DNA of 10,249 nt. Source: JBFWVD01 sp050246915 (GTDB lineage: Bacteria; Actinomycetota; Acidimicrobiia; Acidimicrobiales; Ilumatobacteraceae). The stretch lies in contig JBFWVD010000129.1 in NCBI GenBank assembly GCA_050246915.1, positions 1 to 10,249 of the forward strand, given 5' to 3'. Below the pieces are notes generated by a model. It searched no databases. It saw nothing but the letters and a program-made list of their open reading frames with translations, and was not told the DNA's origin. A program made the translations under genes and the position numbers. This document shows, piece by piece, positions 1-7,800 of this stretch. How positions within the stretch are numbered: the stretch's first letter is position 1; every line of letters begins with the position of its first letter.

Positions 1-1001
1 GGTGTCAGCAGGGCCAGGAAATAGCGACGATCTTCCTGTCCTCCGAGCAGTCCCGGCGCGAGTTGGACGACGTCGAGTGCGTTGGCCACGTCGCGTCGAG
101 CCCGGGTCACGTCATCGGAGAGATCGACCAGTTCGTCTTTCAATGGTCGAACGATCCACACACCGGCGCGCGCGTCGCCAATGGCGACGTCGAGCTGCCG
201 CAGAGCCTGGCTCGCTCGCTCGAGCGGCCCTTCGAACGAGGCGACCTTGTAGAGGTCGACGGACGCGCCGTCGAGCCTGAGCTCTTTCGGGTCGGCCTTG
301 GTGTTCGCTTCTTGTGCTGCGCCGAGCGCTTCGTTGGCGAAGCTGATCAGGTCCCGGGCGAGTTCGACGTGCTGCGACACGACCGGCACGGCGAGAGCAG
401 GGGTGGACCACCAGCTGTGTGATGTGGTGTCGACGTCGGCCAGGAGCGATCGCGCGGTGTTCAGCTCGGCTTCGGCCAGATCGCGGTCACCGTCGACCAG
501 TGCGTCGACGGCGCGCTGGGTTGCTTTCACCCCGGCCCGGGCGTCGTCTTGGACGGAGAGGCCGACCATGACTGCACAGGCCAGTCCCACGGCCATGACT
601 GCGGCGACGCCGGCGAGGGTTGCCCCGCTGATCACCTTGGCTCGACGAGGCGCTCGCGCCCATCCGACCAGCAGGATCGGGGTCAGCGACAATCCGGCCA
701 CGAGCGCCGATGCGCCGACAGGATCAGGCCAGGGCAGCCGCAGGGCCCCTTGCACGGCGAGTGCTCCAGCGACCGACCGGATGACGGGTGCGCGCAACCC
801 GGCGATGAGCACCCCGAGCGATACCGCGGCGCCGGCCACCGCCATCGACGGCCCCAACACGGGCGGATCGGTGCCCAGCACCGCGCACACCGCAATGGGA
901 ACGGCACCGATCGCCACGACCCAGGGTGGACAACGCGACGCTGCGGCGGGCACAGCAGCGCCGAGGAGCAACAGCAGCACGATGTTCACGACGGCGAGCA
1001 C
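1..1001 (-). CDS. DUF4012-domain membrane protein, N-terminal part, runs off the left edge
   Basis: Reading the minus strand gives an open frame with very high GC3 that continues past position 1. From the GTG at 1001 (the first ATG/GTG/TTG available) the protein has hydrophobic stretches at about residues 1-22, 27-43, 50-69, 97-114 and 124-149. An extracytoplasmic, Ala/Asp-rich helical region follows from about residue 151. It has the layout of the DUF4012 family: a coiled N-terminal part, SWWSTPALAVPVV at about 196-208, and LLGGQEDRRYFLALL near 318-332. The last matches the family's conserved 'LLG..G.RRYLLL' block, which normally precedes an N-N-x-E-x-R-x-x-G-G segment that would lie off the window. 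DUF4012 proteins are common beside polysaccharide genes in Actinobacteria; no biochemical role is established. It is transcribed divergently from the regulator/Wzz operon. The start is uncertain because coding character extends upstream of 1001 (see next entry). The family call is fairly sure; the start is not. Confidence 0.8.
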   Translation of the reverse strand, partial: MLAVVNIVLLLLLGAAVPAAASRCPPWVVAIGAVPIAVCAVLGTDPPVLGPSMAVAGAAVSLGVLIAGLRAPVIRSVAGALAVQGALRLPWPDPVGASALVAGLSLTPILLVGWARAPRRAKVISGATLAGVAAVMAVGLACAVMVGLSVQDDARAGVKATQRAVDALVDGDRDLAEAELNTARSLLADVDTTSHSWWSTPALAVPVVSQHVELARDLISFANEALGAAQEANTKADPKELRLDGASVDLYKVASFEGPLERASQALRQLDVAIGDARAGVWIVRPLKDELVDLSDDVTRARRDVANALDVVQLAPGLLGGQEDRRYFLALLT

Positions 1002-1206
1002 CGTCGGCTCGTTACCCGAGGTAGCGGCGGCCAGCGCCGAGATCTCGGCGACGAGTGCTACGAGGCGGACCGAGCGACGGTCGAGAAGATCGCCGGCCAG
1101 CCATGTGGCCAGCCCGATCGCGGCGAATGCCGCACCGCCGATGGTGAAGATCCAGAACAGCGAGACTCCCGAGGCTCAGGAAGCGCCGGTGTCGGCGCGG
1201 CGCCAA
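1002..1206 (-). other. Coding-like 5' extension of the DUF4012 gene without a usable start codon
   Basis: The DUF4012 frame stays open up to a TGA at 1176-1178 (minus strand). Positions 1002-1175 encode a typical membrane segment (FWIFTIGGAAFAAIGLATW) and use GC-rich third positions, so this stretch looks translated. It contains no ATG, GTG or TTG. In another minus frame a TTG at 1206 begins MAPRRHRRFLSLGSLA, a basic-then-hydrophobic start. That would join smoothly to FWIFTIGG if one frameshift occurred near 1160. A CTG at 1160, five bases after GGGAG, is the other possibility. A sequencing indel, a real frameshift, or a rare start codon cannot be told apart here. Confidence 0.45.
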
Positions 1207-1346
1207 CCGTAGCGGTCAGGCCGCGACCGATGGCTGACATCGGACCGGACGAGTGCACTGATCCGACGTAGGCATACGTGGAAATCGTGTGAACTCGGGG
1301 AGGCTCCATTGTGGCGACCGGTCGATCTGTGTCATGGTCTTGGATC

Positions 1347-1355
1347 CACTAGGGG
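1347..1355 (+). promoter_or_regulatory. CACTAGGGG box upstream of the luxR pair
   Basis: The 9-mer CACTAGGGG lies 111 bases before the first LuxR-type gene, in the divergent intergenic region. The same 9-mer occurs on the minus strand at 10241-10249, upstream of the second LPRTG gene. I noticed only these two copies, both in gene-free DNA upstream of a start. A shared regulator site is an inference. Confidence 0.3.
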
Positions 1356-1356
1356 T

Positions 1357-1391
1357 CCGGACGGACACCGCTCCCTCATCACCCCGTCCGG
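1357..1391. repeat. 8-base inverted repeat in the divergent intergenic region
   Basis: CCGGACGG at 1357-1364 is matched by CCGTCCGG at 1384-1391, separated by 19 bases. It sits two bases after the CACTAGGGG box and about 75 bases before the first LuxR gene. It could be an operator for a dimeric regulator or a weak RNA stem. No recognisable -35/-10 pair could be assigned with confidence anywhere in 1179-1466. Confidence 0.3.
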
Positions 1392-1423
1392 TCTCGGTGC
1401 CCCCATGGGTACGTGTTGGGCGC

Positions 1424-1442
1424 GGCCGCCTTCGTGGCGGCC
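1424..1442 (+). promoter_or_regulatory. GC-rich leader hairpin before the first luxR gene
   Basis: GGCCGCC at 1424-1430 pairs perfectly with GGCGGCC at 1436-1442 around the loop TTCGT. It ends eight bases before the ribosome-binding region (GGCGAGGTGA, 1451-1460) of the gene starting at 1467. A stable stem this close to the ribosome site could limit translation or be part of the leader RNA. No U-tract follows, so it is not a standard terminator. Confidence 0.4.
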
Positions 1443-1466
1443 CGTCGAAGGGCGAGGTGACGAGGA

Positions 1467-2117
1467 ATGACCACAATTGCGATTCAGATCGCCGCACCGC
1501 TGGTACGCGCCGGTATCTGCTCCCGCCTTGCGGCGGTGGACGATCTGACGGTAGCGGGCGCGGCCGGCACCATCGCGGATCTCGTCGAAACACTCGCCGA
1601 TGCCATCGGCGACGTCGACGTCGTGCTCATGGAGTGCGACGGTCCTGATGCCGACGCGAGGGTGGCGTACCTGCTCGAGACCATGTCTGGTGTGGGCATC
1701 GTCGGTCTGCACTCCGACCTTCCCTCCGCCCGCATCGCCGAGCTTCGGGAGGCGGGCGTGCGCTGCCTCGTCGACCGAGCCAGCGGCATCGCATCGCTCG
1801 CCGACGCGCTGCTCGACCCATTGCGTGCCACGCGTCGCCGCTGGCTTGCACCGACGATCGGCCCGCTCCCGCTGAGCGATCGCGAATCTCAGGTCCTGGC
1901 CTTCATCTCCGAAGGTCGCACCGCGAAGGAAATAGCGGACGCCCTCGGTATCAGCGGCCGCACGGTGGAGGCCCACAAACAGCGGGCGTACGCCAAGCTG
2001 GGGGTCCAGAATCAGGCCCACGCCGTGTCAGCCGCGCTTCGGGGCAAGCAACTGCCGGCGCCGACGTTGGTCGACGCCCAGGTCTGGCCCGTCAACGAAT
2101 CGCCGGTCGCATCGTGA
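1467..2117 (+). CDS. LuxR/NarL-family transcriptional regulator with degenerate receiver domain
   Basis: Predicted DNA-binding regulator of 216 residues, about the usual length of a NarL/FixJ response regulator. Residues about 1-125 have a receiver-like order (PLVRAG after the first strand, DVVLME, GIVGLH, then a fourth-helix segment). A LuxR-type helix-turn-helix follows at about 136-190 (LSDRESQVLAFISEG, AKEIADALGISGRTVEAH, KLGVQNQAHAV). The acidic pair expected near residues 9-10 is Ala-Ala, and the phospho-acceptor Asp is Glu56 (DVVLME). The conserved Lys before the last helix is also missing, so phosphorylation is unlikely. The ATG has AGGTG at 1455-1459, seven bases away. It is the first gene of the operon and overlaps the next gene by four bases (GTGA), suggesting translational coupling. 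The target is inferred to be this envelope locus. Confidence 0.88.
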   Translation: MTTIAIQIAAPLVRAGICSRLAAVDDLTVAGAAGTIADLVETLADAIGDVDVVLMECDGPDADARVAYLLETMSGVGIVGLHSDLPSARIAELREAGVRCLVDRASGIASLADALLDPLRATRRRWLAPTIGPLPLSDRESQVLAFISEGRTAKEIADALGISGRTVEAHKQRAYAKLGVQNQAHAVSAALRGKQLPAPTLVDAQVWPVNESPVAS

Positions 2118-2731
2118 GCGTCGTCGCCGCTGGCCCGTCCGAGCTGATGCGCGCCGTCCACCGACCTTCCGTGCAGGTACTCGGTTCCCCGCGGGTGGTC
2201 GTCGAGTCGGTGATCGAGGTGCTGACGGGTACCGGCCACGTCGTCAGCGACGCGCCCGATGTCGTCGTGCTCGTGATGCCCGATGATGCCGAGTGGTCGG
2301 CCATGGGCGTTGCCGTCCCTGCCGTGCTGCTCCACGACGGCTCGCTCTCGGACGCGTATGTGGTCACCGCCATCACCCGTGGGGTCGCCGCCGTGGCTCG
2401 CCTCGATGACCTCGAAACCGATGCGCTCATCGACCTGGTCGGCCGGGTTGCTGCCGGCGACATCGTGCTCGACGCGGCGCAGCGGGTTGCGGTGGTGAAT
2501 GCCCTGCGATCCCATCACCACGTCACCGTGACCCTGACCGATCGAGAGACCGACATCTTGAATTGCGTGGAAGAGGGCTGCTCGGTGAAGCAGACGGCTC
2601 GTTCTCTGGGTATCTCACCCAAGACGGTGGAGAACACCCAACGTCATCTGTTCAAGAAGCTCGGAGTCCGCAATCGATCGCAGGCCGTGGCTCGGGCGCA
2701 CGCGCTCGGACTGTTGCCGAGGAGCAGCTGA
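2114..2731 (+). CDS. Second LuxR-family transcriptional regulator, receiver remnant plus HTH
   Basis: Predicted regulator of 205 residues starting at a GTG that overlaps the previous stop codon. The C-terminal LuxR helix-turn-helix is clear at about residues 141-197 (LTDRETDILNCVEEG, ARSLGISPKTVENTQRHL, KLGVRNRSQAVARA). The N-terminal 125 residues keep the alternating hydrophobic strands of a receiver fold (VQVLGS, DVVVLVMP, VPAVLLHD). They retain none of the acidic pocket, phospho-acceptor Asp, Thr/Ser or Lys in recognisable places. It is probably an ancient paralogue of the preceding regulator, further diverged. The pair may act as a heterodimer or bind a ligand or partner; this is inference. 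Its stop overlaps the ATG of the first Wzz/kinase gene by one base (TGATG), so regulators and effectors are made from the same mRNA. Confidence 0.85.
   Translation: MSVVAAGPSELMRAVHRPSVQVLGSPRVVVESVIEVLTGTGHVVSDAPDVVVLVMPDDAEWSAMGVAVPAVLLHDGSLSDAYVVTAITRGVAAVARLDDLETDALIDLVGRVAAGDIVLDAAQRVAVVNALRSHHHVTVTLTDRETDILNCVEEGCSVKQTARSLGISPKTVENTQRHLFKKLGVRNRSQAVARAHALGLLPRSS
2719..2724 (+). promoter_or_regulatory. Ribosome binding site deciding the start at 2731
   Basis: GAGGAG lies six bases before ATG 2731, inside the end of the upstream regulator gene. The same frame is open further upstream to a GTG at 2563, but the 56 extra residues would overlap the regulator's HTH coding region. Starting at 2731 puts a short basic, Trp-rich segment directly before the first membrane helix, as in Wzz proteins. 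Confidence 0.75.
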
Positions 2732-4821
2732 TGGATCCCACGACTCTCCGTAACGCAATCGGGTTCGTACGACGTCAGTGGTGGGTGATCGCGCAGGCGA
2801 TGGTCATCGTCGGGGCCATCACCGCGTTCATGTCCACCCGTCAGAGCGAGCCGGAGTTCGAAGCGACGTCGTCCGTGCGCATCTTCGTGTCTGGCGGTGG
2901 TACCTCCGACGTGTTCAAGCCCACCGCCCAGAGCATCTTGAACGAGCAGATCCGCGTCCTCACGTCAGCTGATGTGGTCAACGCGGCTGCCGGTGCCAGC
3001 GATCTGCCATCGGTTGTGGTGGCCGGATCGATCAACGCGAGTGCCGATCCCACCACCGGCATCATCTATGCGCGTGTCCATCACCCCGACCGGGCCACCG
3101 CGGTCACCGTCGCCAACAACCTCACACGGGCGTTCGTCAGCGAGCGGGTGTCCAACCAGCGCGAGGACCTCCAGGGCAAAGCGGTCGAACTCGACGATCG
3201 CATCGCTTCGCTGAACCGTTCGATCGCCGACCTCGAAGCCAAGATCGTCGCTGCCGGTGCGGCGGTGCCGATTGCCGACGTCCCCACGGGGAGTGCGGAC
3301 CCCGACGCCTCGGGCTCGTTGCCTTCGACGACCACGACGATTGCCCAGGCACCTGAGGTGCAGCAGATGATCGACGACCTGGTCATCGATCGGGGCAACC
3401 TCGCCACCGCCTTGGCCGAGCGTCAGATCAACCGCAAGGACCTGCTCAGCCCCCCGAAGCTCGCCGAGGTCGAATCGCTGGCGACCGACGCCTTCCAACC
3501 GGCCAAGAAGAGCCCCATCAAGCAGGGGCTGCTCGGGGTGGTCATCGGCATGGTGGTCGGTGTGGGCCTCGCGGTATTGCGTGAACTGCTCGACGATCGC
3601 ATCCACACCCGGCACGATCTCGAGAAGGCATCGGGCAAACCGATCATCGCGGAACTCCCGTTCGACTCGGCGTCGGCCAGTTCGCGCCGGAACACCACCG
3701 TGGCGTTGGCGTCGATCGAGCGACCCCACGAGGCGTTGGCGGAGGCGATCCGACAGCTGCGCACCTCGGTCAGCTTCCTCGCCGTCGATCAGCCCATCGG
3801 CTGCGTCACGATCACCAGTGCTGAGCCCGATGAAGGCAAGAGCCTGGTGGCCGCCAACTTGGCCGTCGCGTTCGCCCAGGCAGGTGTACGCACCATCTTG
3901 GTCTGCGGCGATCTGCGCCGGCCGTCCCTCGATGCGCGCATGTTGCCTGCCAATGCACGCGGGTTCAGTGACCTCATCATGAGCCGTGTCGATCCGGGGG
4001 CAACCAACGGCGCTCTCGCCGCGGCCGTACCTGCACGGGGGGCCCAACCGCTGACGGTGACGGATGTGGTGTACCCCACGACGCTGCCTGCTCTGAGGTT
4101 CGTACCTGTCGGCACCTTGCCACCCAACCCGGCTGAACTCCTGGCCTCGAGAGCTGCCGCGCAGGCGGTGCGTGATCTGCGCGACCAATGCGACATGCTG
4201 ATCATCGACAGCCCGCCGACGCTGGTGACCGACGGCGTGATCCTCGCCGACCTTGCCGACGCCGCGATCTTGGTGACCGCGTTGTCGCAGAGCCACAAGA
4301 CGAGAATTGTGGCGGCGATCAACTCGTTGTCCGGCGGCCACGTTCGTGTGCTGGGCGTCGTGCTCAACAAGGTGAGCCTGAGCAGCACGGGATATCGCGC
4401 CTACGTGCCGCTTGCCGCGACGGACACCCGTCGTCGTGGCCGGCGCAAGCACTACGAGGCTCCTCTCGTGCCCGGGACCAACACAGCGAGTGGCGCTCCG
4501 GTCACTCCGGCAATGCAGCCCAGCATGCTCCCAGGTGCCACAATGCAGCGCCCGATGGCACCTGGTTCCCAGGTGGCGGCGGGTGCACCACAGCCCATCG
4601 TCATCCACGACACCACGCCAAGCGTTCCTGTCCGCACACCGCAGCCGCTCCTCCCGCCCCCGCCGCCGGTCCCGACCGGGAAGCTGAACGGGAAGAACGG
4701 TGTCGACGGACCTCACGGAGCGAACGGCACTCACCTCAACGGGTTGAACGGGAGCAATGGAGTGCGACCCCCCAGCGACGTACCGCTGGGGAAGGCCGCC
4801 GGTACCGAGGGACGGTCGTAG
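2731..4821 (+). CDS. Wzz-domain / BY-kinase-like (CpsD/CapB-type) polysaccharide co-polymerase, paralogue 1
   Basis: 696 residues with the Wzz plus P-loop kinase order of Wzc-like proteins that control polysaccharide chain length and export. The first membrane helix (about 18-36) follows FVRRQWW. An extracytoplasmic domain with coil-forming segments runs to about 258, and the second helix is about 265-285 (LLGVVIGMVVGVGLAVL). The cytoplasmic ATPase carries the E-x2-R-x2-R motif (EAIRQLR, 338-344), Walker A AEPDEGKS (364-371), Walker A' VCGDLRRP (391-398) and Walker B LIIDSPP (490-496). Cys392 stands where the first Asp of the usual DxDxR is found. The tail (about 555-696) is Pro-rich, then Asn/Gly-rich, with only three scattered tyrosines just after the ATPase and no terminal tyrosine cluster. 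True tyrosine-kinase activity is therefore doubtful. The gene directly abuts its paralogue. Confidence 0.88.
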   Translation: MDPTTLRNAIGFVRRQWWVIAQAMVIVGAITAFMSTRQSEPEFEATSSVRIFVSGGGTSDVFKPTAQSILNEQIRVLTSADVVNAAAGASDLPSVVVAGSINASADPTTGIIYARVHHPDRATAVTVANNLTRAFVSERVSNQREDLQGKAVELDDRIASLNRSIADLEAKIVAAGAAVPIADVPTGSADPDASGSLPSTTTTIAQAPEVQQMIDDLVIDRGNLATALAERQINRKDLLSPPKLAEVESLATDAFQPAKKSPIKQGLLGVVIGMVVGVGLAVLRELLDDRIHTRHDLEKASGKPIIAELPFDSASASSRRNTTVALASIERPHEALAEAIRQLRTSVSFLAVDQPIGCVTITSAEPDEGKSLVAANLAVAFAQAGVRTILVCGDLRRPSLDARMLPANARGFSDLIMSRVDPGATNGALAAAVPARGAQPLTVTDVVYPTTLPALRFVPVGTLPPNPAELLASRAAAQAVRDLRDQCDMLIIDSPPTLVTDGVILADLADAAILVTALSQSHKTRIVAAINSLSGGHVRVLGVVLNKVSLSSTGYRAYVPLAATDTRRRGRRKHYEAPLVPGTNTASGAPVTPAMQPSMLPGATMQRPMAPGSQVAAGAPQPIVIHDTTPSVPVRTPQPLLPPPPPVPTGKLNGKNGVDGPHGANGTHLNGLNGSNGVRPPSDVPLGKAAGTEGRS
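4681..4761 (+). repeat. Asn-Gly triplet tract in the tail of Wzz/kinase-like paralogue 1
   Basis: Codons for residues 651-677 give a low-complexity, collagen-like spacing: Gly at 654, 657, 660, 663, 666, then 671, 674, 677, mostly preceded by Asn (LNG, KNG, VDG, PHG, ANG, later LNG, SNG). It follows a proline run (PPPPPVP). It is probably a flexible linker or protein-interaction tail and is absent from paralogue 2. Confidence 0.65.
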
Positions 4822-7800
4822 ATGAGGCAGAGTCTGATACGAGCCATGAGCGGCATGGTCCGCCGTCGATGGTGGATCATCCTCCAATCGATGTTGGTGT
4901 GTGGCGCCGTCCTCGTCGTCCTGGCTGCTCGCAACGACGCGCCCGACTTCAAAGCGACGTCGCTGGTGCAGGTCCGCCCCGACACCGAGTCGGGTTCGTC
5001 GGTGTTCGAGACCGATCTGGGCGCGCTCATGGCCGCTCAGCGACAGGTCGTGTTGTCGGCCACCGTTCTCGATTCCGCATCGCGCAGCGTCGGAGTGATG
5101 ACCACCGATCTGTTGCGAGAAGTCACCGACGTGGATGTCGATGAGCGCAGCGGCACGATGCGCATCACGGTGTCCGATCAAGACGCCGACGTGGCCATGG
5201 TCGCGGCCAACGCCGTTGCTGACAGCTACGTGAGTCAGCGCGTCGCCAAGCAGAGTCAGCAACTGCGCGAAGAAGCCGACGCCCTCGGCGTGCAGTTGGC
5301 CGAGCTCGAAGCCCGTATGGCCACCCTCGCCGGCCAGGGCGAGGCATCGGCAACGGCGCTCGCTGCCGCCAAGACGCAATACGACGGCCTGTTCAACCGT
5401 CAGCAGGACCTGCTCACTCGGGCGTCGCTGCAGACCAAGACCGCCGAGGTGCTCACCCAGGCCAGTTCGGCCACGCAACCGGGGAAGAAGTCGGTGCTGG
5501 GTGCCGGCCTGCTCGGTGCGCTCATCGGTGCGGTCATCGGCCTGTTCATCGCGCTCATCCGCGAGTTCTTCGATGACAAGGTGCATCACCGCCAGGAAGT
5601 GGAGAAGGCGGCGAAGCTCCCGGTCATCGCCGAGTTGCCGTTCGACTCGGAGTCGGCCAGCTCGAGACGACGCAGTCGGGTGTCGTTGGCGGCCATCGAC
5701 AGGCCGGCCAGCCCGCTGGCCGAGGCCATCCGTTCGCTGCGCACCGCGGTGACGTTCTTGTCCGTCGAGTCACCGATCCGATGCCTCACGGTCACCAGCG
5801 GCGAGCCTGATGAGGGCAAGAGCCTCGTCGCGGCAAACCTGGCGGTGGCCTACGCGCAGGCTGGCGTGAAGACCATCTTGTTGTCGGGCGACCTTCGTCG
5901 CCCGTCGCTGGATGCCCGCATGCTCCCCCAGAGCGCACGAGGCTTCACCGATCTCATCGTGCTGGGTCGTGGCGACAGCCTCCGTGGAGGCATGTTGGCC
6001 AACGACCTGGCTGCTGGCGTGCCCGACATCGTGGTCGAGGCCCACGAGGTCATCTATCGCACCACCATCCCGAACTTGTCGTTCGTGCCGGCGGGAACGC
6101 TTCCGCCGAACCCGGCCGAGTTGCTGGCATCGAAGGGCGCGGTGACGGCCATCGCCGACCTGCGCCAGCACTGCGAGATGCTCATCATCGACAGCCCGCC
6201 CACCGTCGTCACCGATGGCGTGATCCTGGCCGACCTCGCCGATGCCGTGTTGCTCATTGCGGCGGTCAACCAGAGCCATGCCATGCGCATCGGCGCCGCA
6301 GTGGAAGCGATCTCCGGCGGGCACGTCCGGATCCTCGGTGTCGTGCTCAACAAGCTGCACGAACGTGCCGTGCTCTATCAGCCCCACGGCATCACGACGC
6401 AGAGCGGCTCCCGTCGCCCCAAGAGTGACGCCGCCAGCACATCGCCCGCGGCAGCATCCACAGCCGCGTCGACCGAAGTCGAGGCCGATACGCGCGCGTC
6501 GGGTCGTCCGGCGCCGTCGAGTGAGGTCATCGACTCGCCGCCGTTGGCAGTGACCGGCGACGAGCCGGCGATCGCTGCGCTCGAGGACGCCCCTACGACG
6601 GTCCCCGAACCTGAGGCGTTGTTCGACGAGCTCGACGTGGCCAGCGCGATCGAGCAGCTCGAGCGTGACTTCACGGTTGGGCCCACCGATCCTGAGAACG
6701 CCCAGCCCGAGATCGCTGAATCGATCGAGTTCGACGACGTGGCCGGCGTGTCCGACGACGCTGAGGCGGCCGCGGTGGTCGTGGTGGAGGAGTCGGCGCA
6801 AGACACAGAAGCGGCCTTCGCCGGACTTGTCGCCTTGGAAGAAGCGGCCAGCGCGACACCACCCGAACGCGATGAGATCGATACCGACCTCATCGCCGCG
6901 CTCGAGGACACAGCGCTCGAGGGAACGGTGCTCGAGGACACTGCGCCCGAGGACACTGTGCTCGAGGACACGGCGCTCGAGGACACTGCGCCCGAGGACA
7001 CTGCGCTCGAAGAAACTGGGCTCGAGGACACGGCGCCCGAGGGAACGGTGCTCGACGGGTCCGAACAAACCGTTGCGACCAACGAGGCGGTCGTCTGGGC
7101 TGTCGATGAGGTCGAGCCGATTGCTGAACCGGTCGCCGAGCCGGTCGAGCGTCCCGTCGAAGAGCACCCGGTCGATGACCAGGTAGCCGACGACATTGTC
7201 ACTGACGACCAGGTCACCGACGACCAGGTCACCGACGAGCAGGCCATCGACGAGCGGGTCACCGACGAGCAGGTGACTGGGGGCGACGACGTTGTCGAGC
7301 CAGCCGAGCAGGAAGCAGAACCCGAGCACGAAGCAGTTGCCGAGCTGGAAGCAGAGACGGAACCCGAGCCGGTTCGGACCGCCTTCTCGTTCCCTCCGCC
7401 GACCACGGCGCCGATGACGCCGCCTCTCGATCTGCAGCAGGTGCGCTCCACCGTGCCGCCGCCACCGGTGCCACGTGGGGGCAAGACGCCCCCACCCCCA
7501 CCCCCGCCGCGTTCGGGTCCCTCGTCACCGCCCCCTCCGCCGCCCAAGCGTTCGGGCGTCGGTTCCCCCAACGAATGGTCGGCGAGCGAGCCGAGCGATG
7601 TCGGCAACGGCGTACGACGCTCGGCCATCGCGCCGCTCGACGAGATCGAACCGACAACCCAGACCGAGATTCTGGAGCGTCAGGACCCGGCGCTGGAGGA
7701 GGCCCAGCAGTCCAAGAGCCGTCGTGAGCGTGAGCGCGACCTGCGTCGCCAGGAGAAGGAAGAGCGCGATCGGCAGGTCCGGCTCGGCGGCGAGCTGGCC

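Noticed and set aside
298..1212. Plus-strand open frames of 240-304 codons over 298-1271
   Set aside because: They are antisense to the DUF4012 gene. Their translations are Ala/Thr/Ser/Arg-rich without any domain, while the minus frame shows membrane helices and the family motif.
2563..2730. Upstream GTG start for the first Wzz/kinase gene
   Set aside because: It would overlap the coding HTH of the second regulator by 56 codons; the ATG at 2731 has a proper GAGGAG site and gives the expected N-terminus.
2965..5589. An 874-codon open frame on the minus strand
   Set aside because: It lies opposite the two Wzz/kinase-like genes, has Arg/His/Gly-rich content typical of antisense reading in high-GC DNA, and carries no recognisable domain.
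6901..7278. Possible CRISPR array
   Set aside because: Units are 15 bases, contiguous with no spacers, and in frame with a long coding sequence.
5770..7628. Minus-strand open frames of 519 and 416 codons
   Set aside because: They mirror the kinase and repeat tail of the plus-strand gene. Their Ser/Val or Leu/Gly/Asp repeats are complements of the 15-base arrays.
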